NCBI RefSeq assembly: GCF_030067815.1
Contig: NZ_CP125968.1
Span: 1,604,001-1,668,000, forward strand
DNA from: Sporosarcina thermotolerans
GTDB lineage: Bacteria; Bacillota; Bacilli; Bacillales_A; Planococcaceae
Reading direction: 5' to 3'
DNA length: 64,000 nucleotides
Positions 46,584-56,347 of the stretch are shown piece by piece. Under the pieces are notes generated by a model that ran no database searches, was not told the DNA's origin, and was given only the letters and a program-made list of their open reading frames with translations. The position numbers were made by a program, and so were the translations under genes. The first letter of the stretch is position 1; each line of letters opens with the position of its first letter.

Positions 46584-47974
46584 TTATTCAAACACCGTTC
46601 TATCCCTATAAATCAGTTTATTATGTACGGGGTCATCCGAAGCTGTTGGAAGCAGTTGAAAGGCAATCCCTTGATAGCTCAAATTTCCTTCTTCATAGAG
46701 TCGTCGATTGTCATGGACTGTCTTTGCGAAAAGCCACAATGCGGTGAGATGGTCCAGTTCGGAAACATCGTAATCTATATGCTCTTGAAGCAGTTCGGAA
46801 AGTAGTGTCTGCGCCATCTCTTGATCCCAAAAAGCAACATTCATCTCGCAGTTGCCGAAAAGCGAAAAACGGTGGAGGTTGCATGAGCCAACAGTTCCCC
46901 ATTCACCGTCAACAAGCATCAGTTTGGAGTGAATCCAAACCGGGTGCCTCTTGCCGTCATCACCTAATCCAGCGATGCCCGCCATTGTAAAGTTATTGAA
47001 AGCGGTAAGGGAGGCCAATTCCTCAGTCATTGTTCCTTCAGCGGGCAAGACCACTACTACTTCTACGCCACGTTGTAAGGCATCTCGCAAGTGCGAGACG
47101 ATTTCAGGAACGTCGATATGTTGATGCTCCATATAGATCGAGCTGCGTGCAGCTTTAATCGCAGTGCAATATTGTTCGAAATTCGATTGTTCACCGGCCT
47201 CGATGTCAAAATCATTTGCGTTAGGTGAAGCTTGCCCATTCACATACCGGCCGCTATGAATCGTCCGTTGAATCTGAACGAGTGCCTTTCCTTTTTCCTC
47301 AGGAATAGCGGTAGGGAAGGGTAGATCGTGATTGCGATCAGCCTTCCAATGTCCGTCAGTCAGATTTCTTTCGCTTGATTCATTCCAACGCTGTACGAAA
47401 TTATGGTGGACATCGACACACGAAGGCCCCTTAAGTTCCACGTATACATCGTGGTTTTGCCCTTTGCCTTGATGGCCGGGGGAGACTACAGAATTCGGAT
47501 TCAGATTAATGCCTCCTAAAAATGCCGTCTCCGATGAAGTGCCTGCGTCAATCAGCCAGCTTTTCTGATGTTGACAATAGCCGGGCTGCGCTCGATCCCA
47601 GCGAATTCGGATTGATGAATCGCTTTCAATTAACTTATCAAAATGCCCCGGAGCTCCCCAGAATGCATTTGTTTTCAATGATGCGGTCTCAGCGTCAGGA
47701 CGCCAAAAGATTACACGCACATCCAATCCGCGGTCAGCTGCCCGATTCAGAACATCGAGCGGAGTGCCTCTACCGTCAGGCATCTGGCATGTTGCCCACA
47801 TGAAAGTGACGGTAACCCAAACACTCTGCTTTGCTTGTTCGATTGCCTCACAAACACGGCGAAATGCGGGTTCCCCGTCAATAAGTGGTCGAAGAAGATT
47901 ACCTGAACGTATCGGTACGATGTTCTTGAAGGTGGTGGAACCGTAAAAAGGGTGTTGCTTAAGGTGTTAGGCAT
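46584..47974 (-). CDS. Phospholipase D / cardiolipin synthase-like protein (frameshifted)
   Basis: 463 residues after correction. Two HKD motifs: HQKSWLIDAGTSSETAFLGG (~residue 155) and HSKLMLVDGEWGTVGSCN (~375). These form the PLD active site, which transfers phosphatidyl groups or hydrolyses phosphodiesters. The N-terminal 55 codons are in another frame because one T is missing near 47935; corrected, it reads VPIRSGNLLRPLIDGEPAF. Start ATG 47974, ten bases after AGGAGG. No membrane helix, unlike classical cardiolipin synthases, so a soluble PLD-family phosphodiesterase is also possible. Confidence 0.83.
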
Positions 47975-48009
47975 ATCATGAATACCTCCTGTATTATTTT
48001 GTGGTAAAT

Positions 48010-48131
48010 AAAATAGGTACCCCAAAACAGGTACCCAAATTAATTAATCCTTCACATCATTTCAATTAAGAACTAATTACATTTTATCAAAGAATGGTGG
48101 GTTTTTGTGTGTAGTGCGCAGGCACCTTTAC
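48010..48131. repeat. Degenerate copy of the GGTACC-ended element
   Basis: TAGGTACCCCAAAACAGGTACCC at the left and GTGCGCAGGCACCTTTAC at 48114-48131 on the right, resembling the ends of elements A and B. The body is only ~120 bp and not alignable by eye. Probably a deleted or diverged copy. Confidence 0.45.
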
Positions 48132-48250
48132 AATACAATTTAAATAAAGATTCTATAACTATATTGTTTGTCCATTCCAATTGATTCACTCATCCATATA
48201 TTAAGGTAAGAGCTGGCCAGCTTATTATGCGATGATTGGGGTGAAAACAT

Positions 48251-48502
48251 ATGTGCTTTGACAATAATAGACGCAGACGAGATGTAGATTTAATTTGTGA
48301 GTGCCGTAGAGTAAGGTCTGAACGGGATAACAGATTTGACAATGAATTTGATCGTCGTAATGAATTTGGTCGACGCAATGATATTGATCGATTCAACGAT
48401 TTTATGCGTCGCAATGAAGTTGATCGAGACAGAGATATTAACCGTAATAACGACTTTAGATGCCGATGCAGGGAAGTTAATCGCAGACGTAATTGCTGGT
48501 GA
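48251..48502 (+). CDS. Arg/Asn/Asp-rich low-complexity protein, possible spore coat protein
   Basis: 83 residues from ATG 48251, with GGGGTGAAAAC upstream. The middle is a mixed-charge repeat of the type RRN(D/E)(F/V/I)DR (e.g. EFDRRNEFGRRNDIDRFND). Cysteines sit only near the ends: MC at the start, CEC at ~17-19, CRC near 72 and CW at the end. Cys-capped, highly charged, repetitive small proteins are common among Bacillus spore coat components. That and the spore-forming context are the only evidence for role. A terminator follows. Confidence 0.55.
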   Translation: MCFDNNRRRRDVDLICECRRVRSERDNRFDNEFDRRNEFGRRNDIDRFNDFMRRNEVDRDRDINRNNDFRCRCREVNRRRNCW

Positions 48503-48547
48503 TGTAAGAAAATGGACGAGATATAAATATAGTTAAGAACTAAACTG

Positions 48548-48583
48548 GCCTTGCACATCAAATAAGATGTGCAGGGCTTTCTT
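48548..48583 (+). terminator. Terminator after Arg/Asn-rich gene
   Basis: GCCTTGCACATC, loop AAATAA, GATGTGCAGGGC, then TTTCTTT. Confidence 0.8.
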
Positions 48584-48594
48584 TGTCGAAAAAT

Positions 48595-48751
48595 GTAAAG
48601 GTACCTGTGCTACACACAATCAAGAAAATTCATCGAATATACATGAAAAAGAAGTGGAAATACACGTGTATCAATCTTTGTGTAGTTAGTTCAGATGTTT
48701 TTATACAATGTGTTGAATTGTCATAAATGCGTCGTGCACAGGTACCTTTAC
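48595..48751. repeat. Palindromic-ended element B1 (157 bp)
   Basis: GTAAAGGTACCTGTGC ... GCACAGGTACCTTTAC, a perfect 16-bp terminal inverted repeat. The left shoulder ACACAATCAAGAAAATTCA and right shoulder GAATTGTCATAAATG are shared with B2 and B3. The middle ~40 bp is unique. The gap 48503-48808 otherwise holds only terminators. Confidence 0.85.
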
Positions 48752-48765
48752 AAAGAAAAAGTAAA

Positions 48766-48803
48766 AGAGGTTGAAAAATGAACTCATTTTTCAACCTCTT
48801 TTT
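48766..48803 (-). terminator. Terminator of dus
   Basis: AAGAGGTTGAAAAATGA / TCATTTTTCAACCTCTT: the same hairpin as at 35288, placed just past the dus stop, with A-rich sequence giving minus-strand T's. Confidence 0.85.
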
Positions 48804-48808
48804 TATGA

Positions 48809-49792
48809 TCAATTTAAATCCAGTTCCTTCTCCATAACTTCCTTCAACATGCGTCGGACCTCATCCGTCGTTTTCGTATTCATCAAATCGTTTCTCAACT
48901 CAGCAGCGCCTCTAAATCCACGAATATAGATTTTAAAGAAGCGTAGAAGTGGTTTGAATGGACGTGGTTCTGCTTCAGTTGAATATTTATCATGCAAGTC
49001 CAATTGCAATAGCAGTAAATCGAGATATTCTTTCACACTATGTTCCTTTGGTTCTTTTTCAAAAGCAAAAGGATTTGTGAAAACGCCACGGCCGATCATG
49101 ACACCGTCAACGCCGTATTGCTCCACTAATTTTAACCCTGTTGCACGGTCAGGGATATCGCCGTTGATCGTTAACAAAGTATTTGGAGCGACTTCATCCC
49201 GTAACTTTTTAATTTCAGGAATCAGTTCCCAGTGTGCATCCACTTTGCTCATTTCTTTTCTTGTGCGAAGGTGAATGGACAGGTTTGCAATGTCTTGCTC
49301 CAAGATATGTCGTAACCAATCGCGCCATTCGTCGATTTCAATATAGCCGAGCCTTGTTTTGACACTAACCGGCAATCCACCTGCTTTAGCAGCTTGGATG
49401 ATTTCAGCTGCAACTTCGGGGCGTCGAATTAATCCGGCACCTTTTCCGTTTGCCGCTACGTTTTGTACCGGGCAGCCCATATTGAGATCGATGCCGCGGA
49501 AACCAAGTTTTTTCATATCGATGCTCATCTGTTTATAGTACTCAGGTTTATCGCCCCAAATATGAGCGACAATTGGCTGTTCATCCTCTGTGAACATCAA
49601 ACGGCCGCGAACACTTTCTCTTCCGTTAGGATGGTAATAGCTTTCTGTATTCGTAAACTCGGTGAAAAATACATCAGGTCGTCCTGCTTCACTGATGACG
49701 TGACGGAACACGACGTCTGTGACATCTTCCATTGGTGCTAATATGAAAAACGGCTTCGGTAGATCAAGCCAAAAATTATCTTCGTTACTCAT
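48809..49792 (-). CDS. dus: tRNA-dihydrouridine synthase
   Basis: 327 residues from ATG 49792 (AGGAGGATACAAA upstream; the frame extends to 49843 without a site). It is a TIM-barrel flavoenzyme reducing uridine to dihydrouridine in tRNA D-loops. FMN site [17 protein letters not shown], the conserved [20 protein letters not shown] with the catalytic Cys, [13 protein letters not shown] and [13 protein letters not shown] are all present. The C-terminal helical domain (~250-320) binds tRNA. It is closer to the shorter Dus type common beside standard DusB in Firmicutes. Monocistronic, with its own terminator. Confidence 0.88.
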   Translation of the reverse strand: MSNEDNFWLDLPKPFFILAPMEDVTDVVFRHVISEAGRPDVFFTEFTNTESYYHPNGRESVRGRLMFTEDEQPIVAHIWGDKPEYYKQMSIDMKKLGFRGIDLNMGCPVQNVAANGKGAGLIRRPEVAAEIIQAAKAGGLPVSVKTRLGYIEIDEWRDWLRHILEQDIANLSIHLRTRKEMSKVDAHWELIPEIKKLRDEVAPNTLLTINGDIPDRATGLKLVEQYGVDGVMIGRGVFTNPFAFEKEPKEHSVKEYLDLLLLQLDLHDKYSTEAEPRPFKPLLRFFKIYIRGFRGAAELRNDLMNTKTTDEVRRMLKEVMEKELDLN

Positions 49793-49928
49793 TTTGTATC
49801 CTCCTGTTGCATGGAAAATCCTTTGCTCATCAAATAGTATCACTTTTTATAGCCTAATGCACTGATACATTCCTAAAAAAAACTACCTTATACCGCGAAA
49901 TCTTTTATTATTCGGAGGGATCGTTTAT

Positions 49929-50045
49929 TTGCGGTAAGAGCTCATTCATTCACCGCAAGGGTCCATTCTTTCTCGCAAGGGCCCATTCTTTCCCTGTCAG
50001 GGTCCATTCTTTCTCGCAAGGGTCCATTCTTTCCCTGCAAAGGTC
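49929..50045. repeat. 20/21-bp tandem repeat array 4
   Basis: Five to six units around GGGTCCATTCTTTC, spaced alternately 20 and 21 bp (GCTCATTC, GTCCATTC, GCCCATTC, GTCCATTC, GTCCATTC, GTCTATTT). It abuts the stop codon of the NRDE gene at 50049 and fills the gap to dus. Different sequence from arrays 1-3, but the same period and intergenic setting. Confidence 0.75.
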
Positions 50046-50048
50046 TAT

Positions 50049-50803
50049 TTAAAACTTGAACGTACGGTCTTCCACGAATTCTCCTTCTCGATACGTCCGT
50101 TCGACGAAAGTGATGTTATTTTCATGATCAATGAGCAGGACTGTTGAGGAGCGAGTGCCATACCCTTCGGATTTGATGAATAGGGAGATAGCACCCGTTC
50201 CAGTTGTTCACCGACCCCCGTATTTGGAAGTTGCTCTTCCGGAAACGGCTCGGCATCTTGCAGTAAATCAAACAGTTCATTAGGTTGAATTACACGATTT
50301 TGTTCAACAAGCTTCCGTAGATTCGCTTTCCCTTTTACGACTTTCGGCCATGGCGTGTCGAGAAAATGATTGCACAACCCATGTGTCCCAGGTGATATCT
50401 TCTTCACATCATTTTCGATATTCGAGTAATAAAACAACTCATCCGCAGTACCGGCAATCACGTTGAAACCCGCATACTCCGAACGCTTCTGTTGTAAAGA
50501 TTTCAGAAACTCAGCGGCTGTTATATCGGATTCGAGAAAATCAGTCACGATTTCACCGCGAGACCGAACGTCCTTCTTCTGTTCAGAAGGATCTCTATAA
50601 TTGGTCAGTGCAGCAAATCGTCCATATTTAGTAATGCCGAGCCATGTTCCTTTTTGCGATAAGTCCCTGCCCGCCAATAAATCAGGCTTATCCACCCAAA
50701 AATGCGCCGGTGCAGTCGGTCGCTCGTAAAACTCGTCCCGGTTCGCAGCCACGACCAAGTGGTAGATCGGATGATCATGGACATGGAAATTAATCAAACA
50801 CAT
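50049..50803 (-). CDS. NRDE (TANGO2) family protein (frameshifted)
   Basis: 251 residues after correction. It begins MCLINFHVHDHPIYHLVVAANRDEFYERPTAPAHFW, the defining NRDE motif of the TANGO2 family. The N-terminal Cys could be a nucleophile, as in Ntn hydrolases. GTWLGITKYGRFAALTNYRDP and GFNVIAGT follow. The frame breaks near 50183, where one C is missing (TCCCTATTC). Corrected, it ends LFIKSEGYGTRSSTVLLIDH...RTYREGEFVEDRTFKF, the conserved end. Cytosolic; eukaryotic members act in heme or lipid handling, while the bacterial role is unclear. ATG 50803 with AGGAGAAG upstream. Confidence 0.83.
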
Positions 50804-51000
50804 GACAACATCACTTCTCCTTTCTAAAAGTATACATTGTTATTGAGGTTTCGGACTAGAAATTAAAGAAATTGAGTATCTTCTCGTTAACGGTGAGCGA
50901 CCGATAATTTGAGTGCGGGACTTCAGACGGCCTAAAGTGTTATACTCGATTTAAGAACTTTACCAATTTTCAGCAATGAGGGACGAAGGAGACTGCCCTT

Positions 51001-51901
51001 ATGAATAAGTGGCTTTTTGGATTTTTTGTCATCTTAACAACATCTTTAATGGGCTCAGCCTTTACAATCGGAAAGATCGGATTGATATATGCTACACCAA
51101 TCATGTTGGTTGCACTACGGTTCCTTATAGCAGGGGTCATTATGGCGGTTATTGTGAAATCTTTAAGAATCGTTCATCCTAAGCAGTTGTCGGATTGGAT
51201 AAAAATAGCGCTGATCGGTTTCTTTCAAACAGCATGTGTCATGGGATGTATTTTCGTCAGTTTGCGAACAATCACAGCGGGGCAATCATCTATATTAACA
51301 TTTACGAACCCACTTTTGGTTGTCATATTTGGAACGTTTTTCATGAAAATGACGTATAATTGGCGGCAATGGACCGGTGTTATTTTGGGTTTTGTAGGCG
51401 TATTCATTACTTTAGGCGCGCAAATGGACGTTCAAATAGGAACTCTTTTTGGTATACTGTCAGCCATTTCATGGGCTATTGGCACGCTGCTGATTAAAAA
51501 GTGGGGGCCTCAAATCAATACGTGGATTTTAACGGCTTATCAAATGTTGATTGGTGGTCTGATTCTGTTCGTCGGAAGTTTTCTATTGGAGAAGCCTTCG
51601 TTTCAAATTAACGCCATATCGATCACTATTCTTTTATGGCTGGCATTAATGGCTTCCATTGTACAATTTGCAGTGTGGTTTTACCTTCTCCAAAAAGGCG
51701 ACCCTGGCAAAACAAGTGCATTCTTGTTTTTTAGCCCCATTTTTCGGCGTTCTTACAGGGTCGTTATTTTTGGATGAAACGATGAAGTGGAACGTATTAC
51801 TTGGCGGTGTATGTATATTCATCGGCATCTTCATGGTGAATTGGACGGCTAAGGTAAGGGGGGTTATAGATGGGCAAGGAGAGGGATTGGAGAAATTTTA
51901 G
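51001..51901 (+). CDS. EamA/DMT-family transporter (frameshifted)
   Basis: 299 residues after correction. Ten membrane helices in two EamA repeats: GSAFTIGKIGLIYATPIMLVALRFLIAG, then a second repeat from IGTLFGILSAISWAIGTLL. The frame breaks near 51733: one T is extra in GTTTTTTAGCC. Removing it gives FLFLAPFFGVLTGSLFLDE, the characteristic last EamA motif. ATG 51001 after AAGGAG. Substrate unknown; relatives export amino acids or metabolites. Its terminator precedes the GntR-ABC operon. Confidence 0.83.
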
Positions 51902-51950
51902 AAGGCTTTCGTTATGGTTATGAGTCGAAGATATGTGGAGAAAGAAAAAT

Positions 51951-51988
51951 GGCCCTGTGAATTCAATCGAATTCACAGGGCTATTTTT
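51951..51988 (+). terminator. Terminator after EamA gene
   Basis: GGCCCTGTGAATTC, loop AATC, GAATTCACAGGGCTATTTTT: near-perfect long stem with T-run. Confidence 0.9.
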
Positions 51989-51995
51989 GTGTATC

Positions 51996-52045
51996 TTTAC
52001 AACAAGATTGACATATAATATACTTGTATAGTCGAGTATACAAGT
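51996..52045 (+). promoter_or_regulatory. Sigma-A promoter with overlapping GntR operator
   Basis: TTTACA (51996-52001), 17-bp spacer, TATACT (52019-52024). Overlapping the -10 and downstream start region is a perfect inverted repeat ACTTGTATA-N6-TATACAAGT (52022-52045). It lies ~30 bp before the YtrA-like GntR gene, so autorepression of the operon by steric block is the simple reading. Confidence 0.7.
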
Positions 52046-52075
52046 AACCATGCCGATGAATCTGGAGGTGAAACG

Positions 52076-52443
52076 TTGAAGCCATCATTAGATGAAAATC
52101 AACCACTTTTTCTACAAATTGCACAAATTATATTAAATGAAATCGTGGAAGGTCATATAAAAGAAGGAGAACAATTGCCCTCTGAAAATGAATTATCCAG
52201 CTTTTACACTATTAATCGTGCAACCGTGAGAAAAGGGCTTCAAACTTTAGTGGATGATGCTTTTATTTATAAACAAAGAGGTATCGGTATGTTTGTAAGT
52301 GAAGGAGCTTATCAGAAAATAGTAGAGGAACGCCAGAAACAATTTCGACAGAATTATATAACCCCTTTGTTAGAGGAAGGGGCTCGCTTGGGGATGGATG
52401 TCCAAAAATCATCCAATTAATTGAAAAGGAGGCACAATCATGA
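52076..52443 (+). CDS. YtrA-subfamily GntR regulator (frameshifted at 3' end)
   Basis: 122 residues after correction. GntR winged helix: PLFLQIAQIILNEIVEGHI, GEQLPSENELSSFYTINRATVRKGLQTLVDD. The short C-terminal helical tail, without a large effector domain, defines the YtrA subfamily, which controls ABC transporters encoded in the same operon. One A is missing near 52405 (CAAAAATC). Corrected, the end is VQKIIQLIEKEAQS, stopping at 52443 and overlapping the next start as ATGA. Start TTG 52076 after GGAGGTGAAACG. Confidence 0.83.
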
Positions 52444-53315
52444 TAGAAGTCAATCAAGTTCATTTCAGATATCATACAACCGACGTATTGCATGACTTTT
52501 CTTTGATAGAGCATGAGAAAGTCATCGTTGGACTTTGGGGGCGGAACGGTTCTGGGAAAACAACCCTCATGAAGTTGTTAGCCGGCCATTTAAAACCAAA
52601 TCAGGGTGAGATCAATATACAAGGATTTACCCCTTATAACGATGATCGAACAAATAATCATCTATGTTATATGCAAGAAGATCATCCATTCAGTAAGATG
52701 TGGAAAGTAAAAGATGCATTACGTTTTGGTAATTATTACAATCCGAATTTTGATATGGATTTTGCGAAAAAGCTGTTATCCATTTTTAATTTGAATGAAA
52801 AGAAACATGTGTCTGGGCTATCTAAAGGTATGAAATCGGCGCTGCAATTCATCATCGGTATGGCCAGCAATGCAGATATCACGATACTTGACGAACCTAC
52901 AAACGGGTTAGATATTGCGATGCAAAAGAAATTTAACAAAGTATTATTGGATAGTTATGAAGAGAATCCAAGGCTTATTTTATTATCCTCACATAATATC
53001 GAAGAAATTCAAACGCTATGTGAAGCGCTGGTCGTGATTCATGATGGCAACGTTCTCTTCCATGAACCAATGGAAACGATGCGGGAAAAAGGCATATGGT
53101 TAAGCGGGGAGAAGGATGCTTTTTCAACGATTATCCAGTCGCATACTGTGTTGGAGCAACAAGTAATAGGTACGAAAATGAAAGTCATGCTTGATGAGCC
53201 GTTTACGAGTGAATGGAAGCATTTTGCAATGGCCAATGGTCTAACGATTGAACCAGCCTCCCTGCATGATTATTTAGTAAATCGAACAGAAAAACGAATT
53301 GAGGTGGCCCAATGA
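52440..53315 (+). CDS. ABC transporter ATP-binding protein, YtrB-like
   Basis: 291 residues. Walker A is GRNGSGKTTLMKLLAGHL (~34-51), the signature is HVSGLSKGMKSALQ, Walker B is ADITILDEPTNGLD, and the switch His is in LLSSHNIEEI. The Q-loop lies in CYMQEDHPFSK. The C-terminal ~80 residues are a variable domain. Overlaps GntR upstream (ATGA) and the permease downstream (GTGGCCCAATGA). This GntR-ATPase-permease arrangement is like ytr- or bcr-type operons induced by cell-wall antibiotics; that function is inferred from organisation. Confidence 0.85.
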   Translation: MIEVNQVHFRYHTTDVLHDFSLIEHEKVIVGLWGRNGSGKTTLMKLLAGHLKPNQGEINIQGFTPYNDDRTNNHLCYMQEDHPFSKMWKVKDALRFGNYYNPNFDMDFAKKLLSIFNLNEKKHVSGLSKGMKSALQFIIGMASNADITILDEPTNGLDIAMQKKFNKVLLDSYEENPRLILLSSHNIEEIQTLCEALVVIHDGNVLFHEPMETMREKGIWLSGEKDAFSTIIQSHTVLEQQVIGTKMKVMLDEPFTSEWKHFAMANGLTIEPASLHDYLVNRTEKRIEVAQ

Positions 53316-54028
53316 ACATAAACAGCGGGACATTCAGGATTGTTTATGAAGATGCACGATTTGCCTTCGCACAGCTGCTGATTTTGTATATTACAATCCC
53401 TATATTATTAGTCTGGTTAACCGTTGGATATTTCTTTAACTTAGGTGAAGAGGTGATCGCTGCTATCTCAGGACCAACCTATTTTTTCATTATGCTGTTT
53501 GCCGTGAATAGCTTCAAAACCATTTTCCCTGTCGCAATCGGAATGGGAAGTACAAGGACCAATTTGCTGAAAACGTTTTATGCAATAGGGTTGGCAAGTG
53601 TCCTTGTTGTCACCTTTATTTTAAATGTCTTTCAATGGATTCTCTTAACATTTTATGAGAGATGGAATGTAGCGGCTCACATCCTGCATCCAGGAACCTT
53701 TTTACATCGGGAGTATACTTTTCTATCCTATTTTTTAATGGATTTCATGGTAGGAATTTTTCTTTTCTCCTTCGCTTTTCTGTTTTATGCAATCTATCAT
53801 CGACTCGGTTTGAAAAGAAGTGTCATTTGGATGACTGTATTGATAATCGTCAGTACGCTTTTGCAATACAGCGGACTGATCAACTTTTCATTTTGGAAAT
53901 GGGTAGTTGCCCAGGATCTGAGTGACTCAGCGATATTCTTTTTTGTGGTTACGATTAGTCTGATTGCATTGTTAATCACATATCCGATTATGCGAAATGC
54001 GCCGTTAGCGGTTAGGTCTAAAAAGTAA
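53312..54028 (+). CDS. ABC transporter membrane subunit
   Basis: 238 residues with six predicted membrane helices: FAQLLILYITIPILLVWLTV, TYFFIMLFAVNSF, FYAIGLASVLVVTFILNV, FLMDFMVGIFLFSFAFLFYA, SVIWMTVLIIVSTLL, and SAIFFFVVTISLIALLI. Starts at ATG 53312, overlapping the ATPase stop by 4 bp (ATGA), behind GAGGTG. It completes the GntR-regulated exporter. No close substrate clue. Confidence 0.8.
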   Translation: MNINSGTFRIVYEDARFAFAQLLILYITIPILLVWLTVGYFFNLGEEVIAAISGPTYFFIMLFAVNSFKTIFPVAIGMGSTRTNLLKTFYAIGLASVLVVTFILNVFQWILLTFYERWNVAAHILHPGTFLHREYTFLSYFLMDFMVGIFLFSFAFLFYAIYHRLGLKRSVIWMTVLIIVSTLLQYSGLINFSFWKWVVAQDLSDSAIFFFVVTISLIALLITYPIMRNAPLAVRSKK

Positions 54029-54060
54029 TAATAGAAGAGAAATATAAAGAGACAAAAAAA

Positions 54061-54101
54061 TGAAAGTCGACTAAACAACAGTTGTCGACTTTCATTTTTT
54101 A
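54061..54101 (+). terminator. Terminator of GntR-ABC operon
   Basis: TGAAAGTCGACTAAACAACAGTTGTCGACTTTCATTTTTTA: a strong stem with T6, 32 bp past the permease stop. Confidence 0.88.
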
Positions 54102-54206
54102 TTTATTTCGGACTATCAAAAATCAAAAGAGGACTCCTTGCATGCTTTTTCCATTAAAGAATTAAGAAAAAAGCTAGTCGACATGAAATTCGGCTAGCTA
54201 TCGGTA

Positions 54207-54629
54207 TTACAGGTTATTCAGAAAGTATAAAAACCAAACCGCATGATTTTGTTGATCGGCTGAGGCATGTGTAAAAGCGTCTAACAATTGGGTTATCGGT
54301 ACTTCTCGCGACTTCGTGATAGAAGTCAACGGTTTCTTGTTCATCTTTGAATGCAGCAGAACTCCGCTTTTGAAATCGGAAGGACATTGTCTTGTCATTT
54401 TGGGAGAAGGTTGCTTACCTGTTAACGAAATATAAAGATACCAAAAGGTTGTGTAGTGTCTAATTTCATCATTTCTGATTTCAAGAATGCGTTTTTTCAT
54501 CTCGTCATTTGGAGCTTGGTTCGCTAATAACTCATAGCAGGCAATTGCAGTGTACTCACCATCGATCGCTTTTAATATTTCATTTAAGACTTCTGTACTC
54601 GTAGAAGTCTGCATGGAACTTTGATTCAC
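54207..54629 (-). CDS. Ferritin-like domain protein
   Basis: 140 residues with carboxylate motifs of a ferritin-like four-helix bundle: AIDGEYTAIACYELLA (Glu plus a tyrosine), ILEIRNDEIRHYTTFWYLY (ExxxxDEIRHY) and HASADQQNHAVWFLYFL in the last helix. Members may bind iron or act as rubrerythrin- or coat-associated proteins. Some spore-associated Bacillus proteins have this layout. The start is uncertain: GTG 54629 lies 6 bases after GGAGGTGAAAAA. Confidence 0.75.
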   Translation of the reverse strand: MNQSSMQTSTSTEVLNEILKAIDGEYTAIACYELLANQAPNDEMKKRILEIRNDEIRHYTTFWYLYISLTGKQPSPKMTRQCPSDFKSGVLLHSKMNKKPLTSITKSREVPITQLLDAFTHASADQQNHAVWFLYFLNNL

Positions 54630-54823
54630 TCTTTTTTCACCTCCACTCTTAGTCTATGGGCAACCCTCCTATTTTGGACCTTGTCTAATTGAAGAAAAGG
54701 TCATTGAACTTCTCATGGTTGGCCATTCGTCAAAGAAGGAATATTAGCATGCTCACTTCACATACAGTAATTCTATGATCGAACACTTCTTATTACATAT
54801 CGATTAACATTGGGGAGTGAAAC

Positions 54824-56275
54824 ATGGGCGCTATTAATGGAAATGACTATATTACCCGATTAAATCTGCTAAATAATGAAATTTGGTATGACGGTGAAAA
54901 AATTGAGGGGCCGCTCTCTGAATATCCTGCCTTTAAGGGACTTATTCAGTCGAAAGCGGCTCTTTATGACTTGCAGCATGACCCGGAAATAAAAGATGAA
55001 ATGACATTCATCTCTCCAGTTTCAGGAGAAATGATTGGTCTTTCCTATTTGCAGCCGAAAACAAAAGAGGACTTAATTAGAAGAAGAAAAATGACTGAAC
55101 ATTGGGCTAAGTATTCAATGGGTACCATGGGAAGAAGTCCAGATTATTTGAACACAGTTTTGACGAGCTTTGCTTCTTCAGTACCCTTTTTAAAAAATAA
55201 GGAAAATTGTTTTCCAAATAATCTACAAGCTTTTTATGAATTTGCCAGGGAAAATGACTTGTCGTTTACACATACATTTATTTCGCCGCAAGTGAACCGT
55301 TCTCAAATTTACATTGAAAATACCGATGAGCCAATCGCTGCAAAAATTGTTGCTACAAATGAAGAAGGAATTTTCGTTAAAGGCGCCCGCCTTCTAGCTA
55401 CGCAAGGGGGGCTAACAGATGAAGTTTTAGTATTTAGTGTAGGTAAATTTCTATTTAATGAAGATGAAGCTTTTGCTTTTTCTATCCCCTCTAACACGAA
55501 AGGAATAAAGTTTATTTGTCGGGATACATTCATCGGAGGCCAATCTTCTTTTGATCATCCATTAAGCTCGCGGTTTGAAGAAATGGATTCTATCGTTGTC
55601 TTTGACAATGTATTGGTACCTTGGAGCAGGGTATTTTATTACAACAATGCGGAGGTAGCCGAAGAATTCCCTATTCAAAGCTCGTTCCATCCTTTTGCTA
55701 AGCACCAAGTGTTGACTAGACAAATTGTAAAAACAGAGTTCATCTTAGGGATTGCTGAACTTCTTATCGAAACGATTAATATTAGCGGATATCAACATAT
55801 CCAAGAAAAGATGTCGGAAATCATCATTGGTTTAGAAACGATGAAAGCCTTATTGGAGAAAGCGGAGAATAACGCGGAATTAGATGAATGGGGGTTTATG
55901 AGGCCAGAAATTTTCCCGCTTCAAGTTGCTGGTAACATCTTTCCTAAAATCTACCCTCGTTTTACTGAAATTATCCAGCTGCTTGGAGCGAGTGGAATGA
56001 TTGCATTGCCAACCGAAAAATCATTTCATTCTAGTATTAGAAAGGACCTAAATTCTTATCTTAAAGGGGCAACGAAGACAGCGGAGGAACGAGTACAAAT
56101 ATTTCGTTTAGCTTGGGATCTGACAATGAGTTCATTTGGAACAAGGCAAACCCAATATGAGAGATACTTTTTTGGCGACCCGATTCGATTAGCAAGCGAC
56201 TTATATAAGAAGTATCCAAGAGATGAATTTGTAAAGGTAGTTAGTGATTTCTTACATCTAAAAAGAGAAGGGTAA
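54824..56275 (+). CDS. HpaB/4-hydroxyphenylacetate 3-monooxygenase family protein
   Basis: 483 residues, the normal length for the FADH2-dependent large component. YITRLNLLNNEIWYDGEKIEGPLSEYPAFKG at the start, HTFISPQVNRSQIY, VVFDNVLVPWSRVFYYNN and LLGASGMIALPTE are characteristic of the HpaB/PvcC/4-hydroxybutyryl-CoA dehydratase superfamily. No reductase (HpaC) gene is adjacent, so the partner must be elsewhere. The aromatic substrate is unproven. ATG 54824 after GGGGAGTG. Own terminator. Confidence 0.83.
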   Translation: MGAINGNDYITRLNLLNNEIWYDGEKIEGPLSEYPAFKGLIQSKAALYDLQHDPEIKDEMTFISPVSGEMIGLSYLQPKTKEDLIRRRKMTEHWAKYSMGTMGRSPDYLNTVLTSFASSVPFLKNKENCFPNNLQAFYEFARENDLSFTHTFISPQVNRSQIYIENTDEPIAAKIVATNEEGIFVKGARLLATQGGLTDEVLVFSVGKFLFNEDEAFAFSIPSNTKGIKFICRDTFIGGQSSFDHPLSSRFEEMDSIVVFDNVLVPWSRVFYYNNAEVAEEFPIQSSFHPFAKHQVLTRQIVKTEFILGIAELLIETINISGYQHIQEKMSEIIIGLETMKALLEKAENNAELDEWGFMRPEIFPLQVAGNIFPKIYPRFTEIIQLLGASGMIALPTEKSFHSSIRKDLNSYLKGATKTAEERVQIFRLAWDLTMSSFGTRQTQYERYFFGDPIRLASDLYKKYPRDEFVKVVSDFLHLKREG

Positions 56276-56307
56276 CAGAACTCCAAAGTTGGAGTTAATA
56301 AAAAATA

Positions 56308-56347
56308 GACTGTAGGCAAACATTTTATGTTTGCTACAGTCTTTTTA
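56308..56347 (+). terminator. Terminator after HpaB-like gene
   Basis: GACTGTAGGCAAACAT, loop TTT, ATGTTTGCTACAGTC, then TTTTT. Confidence 0.88.
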
